In this document: positions 58,763 to 59,748 of the stretch, piece by piece
How positions within the stretch are numbered: the stretch's first letter is position 1
Layout of the letters: each line of letters opens with the position of its first letter
Assembly (NCBI GenBank): GCA_902586495.1
Contig: CACIHQ010000007.1
Location: 1-59,748 of the forward strand
Reading direction: 5' to 3'
DNA from: an uncultured Pelagibacteraceae bacterium
GTDB taxonomy: Bacteria; Pseudomonadota; Alphaproteobacteria; Pelagibacterales; Pelagibacteraceae
Length of the DNA stretch: 59,748 nucleotides
The notes under the pieces: generated by a model
What the model saw: the letters and a program-made list of their open reading frames with translations, nothing else
Databases searched by the model: none
Told to the model about the DNA's origin: nothing
Position numbers and translations under genes: made by a program

Positions 58763-59415
58763 TAATAATTCTTTTTTCTAAAATATAGATATAGCAAAAG
58801 AATTGAAATCGCTAATGAAAACCACGTCATTGCGTACTTTTTGTGATTATTAGAAATATTAGCGGTAATTTTTTTCGGTCTAGGAAATTGATAATTTCCA
58901 TCAAGATAAATTATATATTTGGAAAAATTCTTACCTGTAAATGTAAATACATCTTCCCTATCTAAACTAAACCAATAATTTTTACTTACATCATTATCGG
59001 GTTTAAAAATATTTTTTCTGCCCTGAATTCTCAAAGTTCCTATTATATTATTTTGATCAAATATATTAATTTCTGGAGTATCTTTTTTTTCAAATGGTAT
59101 CCAGCCCCGATTAATTAAAAAATTTTCCTCGCCAATCAAAATTGGATTTATTACCTCAAAACCAGGGGTGCCTGTATCATTCAGGTTGTAAAGATAAATT
59201 TGTTTTTCGAAATTTGTTATTCCAGATGTTTTAATTTTCAAAAAATTTTCTTTATTAAATTGAGTTAGTTCAACTGGGGGTTTTTTAAGTGAGTTTTCAA
59301 TTTCCAAAATAAGATTATTTTTCCAATTTAAACGGATTATTTGCCAAACACCTAAAGCAATAAAAACTAGAATAAAAAAAATTATAAAAACAGAAAATAA
59401 AAACTTATACTTCAA
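58762..59415 (-). CDS. SURF1-family cytochrome oxidase assembly protein
   Basis: About 217 residues from TTG 59415. A longer frame to 59514 exists but lies inside cox3 in another frame, so it is rejected. Two terminal membrane helices flank a periplasmic domain, and the family motifs GVWQIIRLNWK, NRGWIPF and YAMTWFSLA are visible. SURF1 helps assemble heme a3 in cytochrome c oxidase. It starts 10 bp after cox3. Confidence 0.88.
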   Translation of the reverse strand: MKYKFLFSVFIIFFILVFIALGVWQIIRLNWKNNLILEIENSLKKPPVELTQFNKENFLKIKTSGITNFEKQIYLYNLNDTGTPGFEVINPILIGEENFLINRGWIPFEKKDTPEINIFDQNNIIGTLRIQGRKNIFKPDNDVSKNYWFSLDREDVFTFTGKNFSKYIIYLDGNYQFPRPKKITANISNNHKKYAMTWFSLAISILLLYLYFRKKNY

Positions 59416-59425
59416 TGATACAAAT

Positions 59426-59748
59426 CTAACTTCCCCAGATATATATTGCTGCAAACAAAAATAACCATACAACATCAACAAAATGCCAATACCATGCTGC
59501 AGCTTCGAAGCCAAAGTGATGATCTTTGTTAAAGTGACCTAATTTACCTCTCCAAAGACAAACAGCTAAGAAAATTGTTCCAACAATAACATGAAAACCA
59601 TGAAACCCTGTGGCCATATAAAATACCGAACCATATATGTGATCTGAAAAGCTGAATGTTGCGTGATGATATTCATAAGCTTGTAAAGCAGTAAAACATA
59701 CTCCAAGAATAACTGTTGCAACTAATCCTTGTATAAAACCTTTTCTAT
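59426..59748 (-). CDS. ctaE: Cytochrome c oxidase subunit III, 3' end only
   Basis: The frame is open through the window edge, so the gene starts beyond 59748; ATG 59617 is internal. About 107 C-terminal residues are visible: [35 protein letters not shown], then [23 protein letters not shown] (each quoted only in family-diagnostic cores: TGFHGFHV and [11 protein letters not shown]). This is the COX3 signature. It precedes SURF1 and thrC on the same strand. Confidence 0.95.
   Translation of the reverse strand, partial: RKGFIQGLVATVILGVCFTALQAYEYHHATFSFSDHIYGSVFYMATGFHGFHVIVGTIFLAVCLWRGKLGHFNKDHHFGFEAAAWYWHFVDVVWLFLFAAIYIWGS

Noticed and set aside
59416..59514. Longer start for SURF1
   Set aside because: The extension lies in cox3 in another frame; cox3 is clearly the coding frame there.

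Overview
The window looks like a stretch of chromosome from a SAR11-type marine alphaproteobacterium (Pelagibacterales). The evidence is very AT-rich DNA, almost no spacer DNA (no gap above about 140 bp), many start/stop and tail-to-tail overlaps, and alphaproteobacterial markers: a CcrM-type GANTC methylase, a DUF1022/ELM1 protein, petABC, a b/b' F0 ATP synthase, an APH-type homoserine kinase and a retinal pathway. This assignment is inference from gene content and style, not from a marker-gene tree.

Layout. (1) 1-718: end of an AsmA-like protein. (2) 726-10565, minus: a type IV pilus block with pilT, four pseudopilin-like minor pilins (FimT-, PilV-, PilW- and PilX-like), an unrecognised secreted protein and a giant PilY1-like tip protein. 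(3) 10638-11355: two small orphan membrane proteins. (4) 11381-14895: a 2OG-Fe(II) oxygenase and an ELM1-family protein (minus), then trxB and a J1-crystallin-like ADP-ribosylglycohydrolase (plus). (5) 14898-21874: an aminotransferase (minus), then uvrB, a FolM-like reductase, folB, a frameshifted uvrC and pgsA. (6) 21871-25455: ilvE, divergent from a MarR / OmpR / EnvZ-like regulatory operon, and a UbiK-like protein. (7) 25506-31449: lgt, midA, pgeF, prs, rplY, pth, ychF. (8) 31426-33985, minus: the cytochrome bc1 complex. (9) 34078-41077: trmL, hemF, greA; cca, tRNA-Gln, ispE and a TPR protein (minus); a degenerate UDG-like protein and rnhB. (10) 41187-47845: ccrM with GANTC sites in its promoter, an FAD monooxygenase, mutY, a DciA-like protein, a DsbA-like protein and an unusually short smc. 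(11) 47859-50208: the F0 ATP synthase operon. (12) 50249-56878: crtI-crtB-crtY-blh-ispH, thrB, rnhA. (13) 56904-59748, minus: a peroxiredoxin, thrC, SURF1 and the 3' end of cox3.

How it fits together. Several blocks concern energy conversion: bc1, cytochrome oxidase (cox3/SURF1), F0 ATP synthase, and the retinal pathway that would supply a proteorhodopsin. No rhodopsin gene and no crtE lie in the window. The most notable points are: three GANTC sites clustered at the ccrM promoter, two of them inside the core promoter; a single-base A6 frameshift in uvrC; an SMC with no recognisable hinge; a UDG-fold protein that has lost three of four Fe-S cysteines and its active-site histidine; a PilY1 whose vWA domain is split by about 390 residues; and a short hairpin that looks like a tRNA-Ser anticodon arm.
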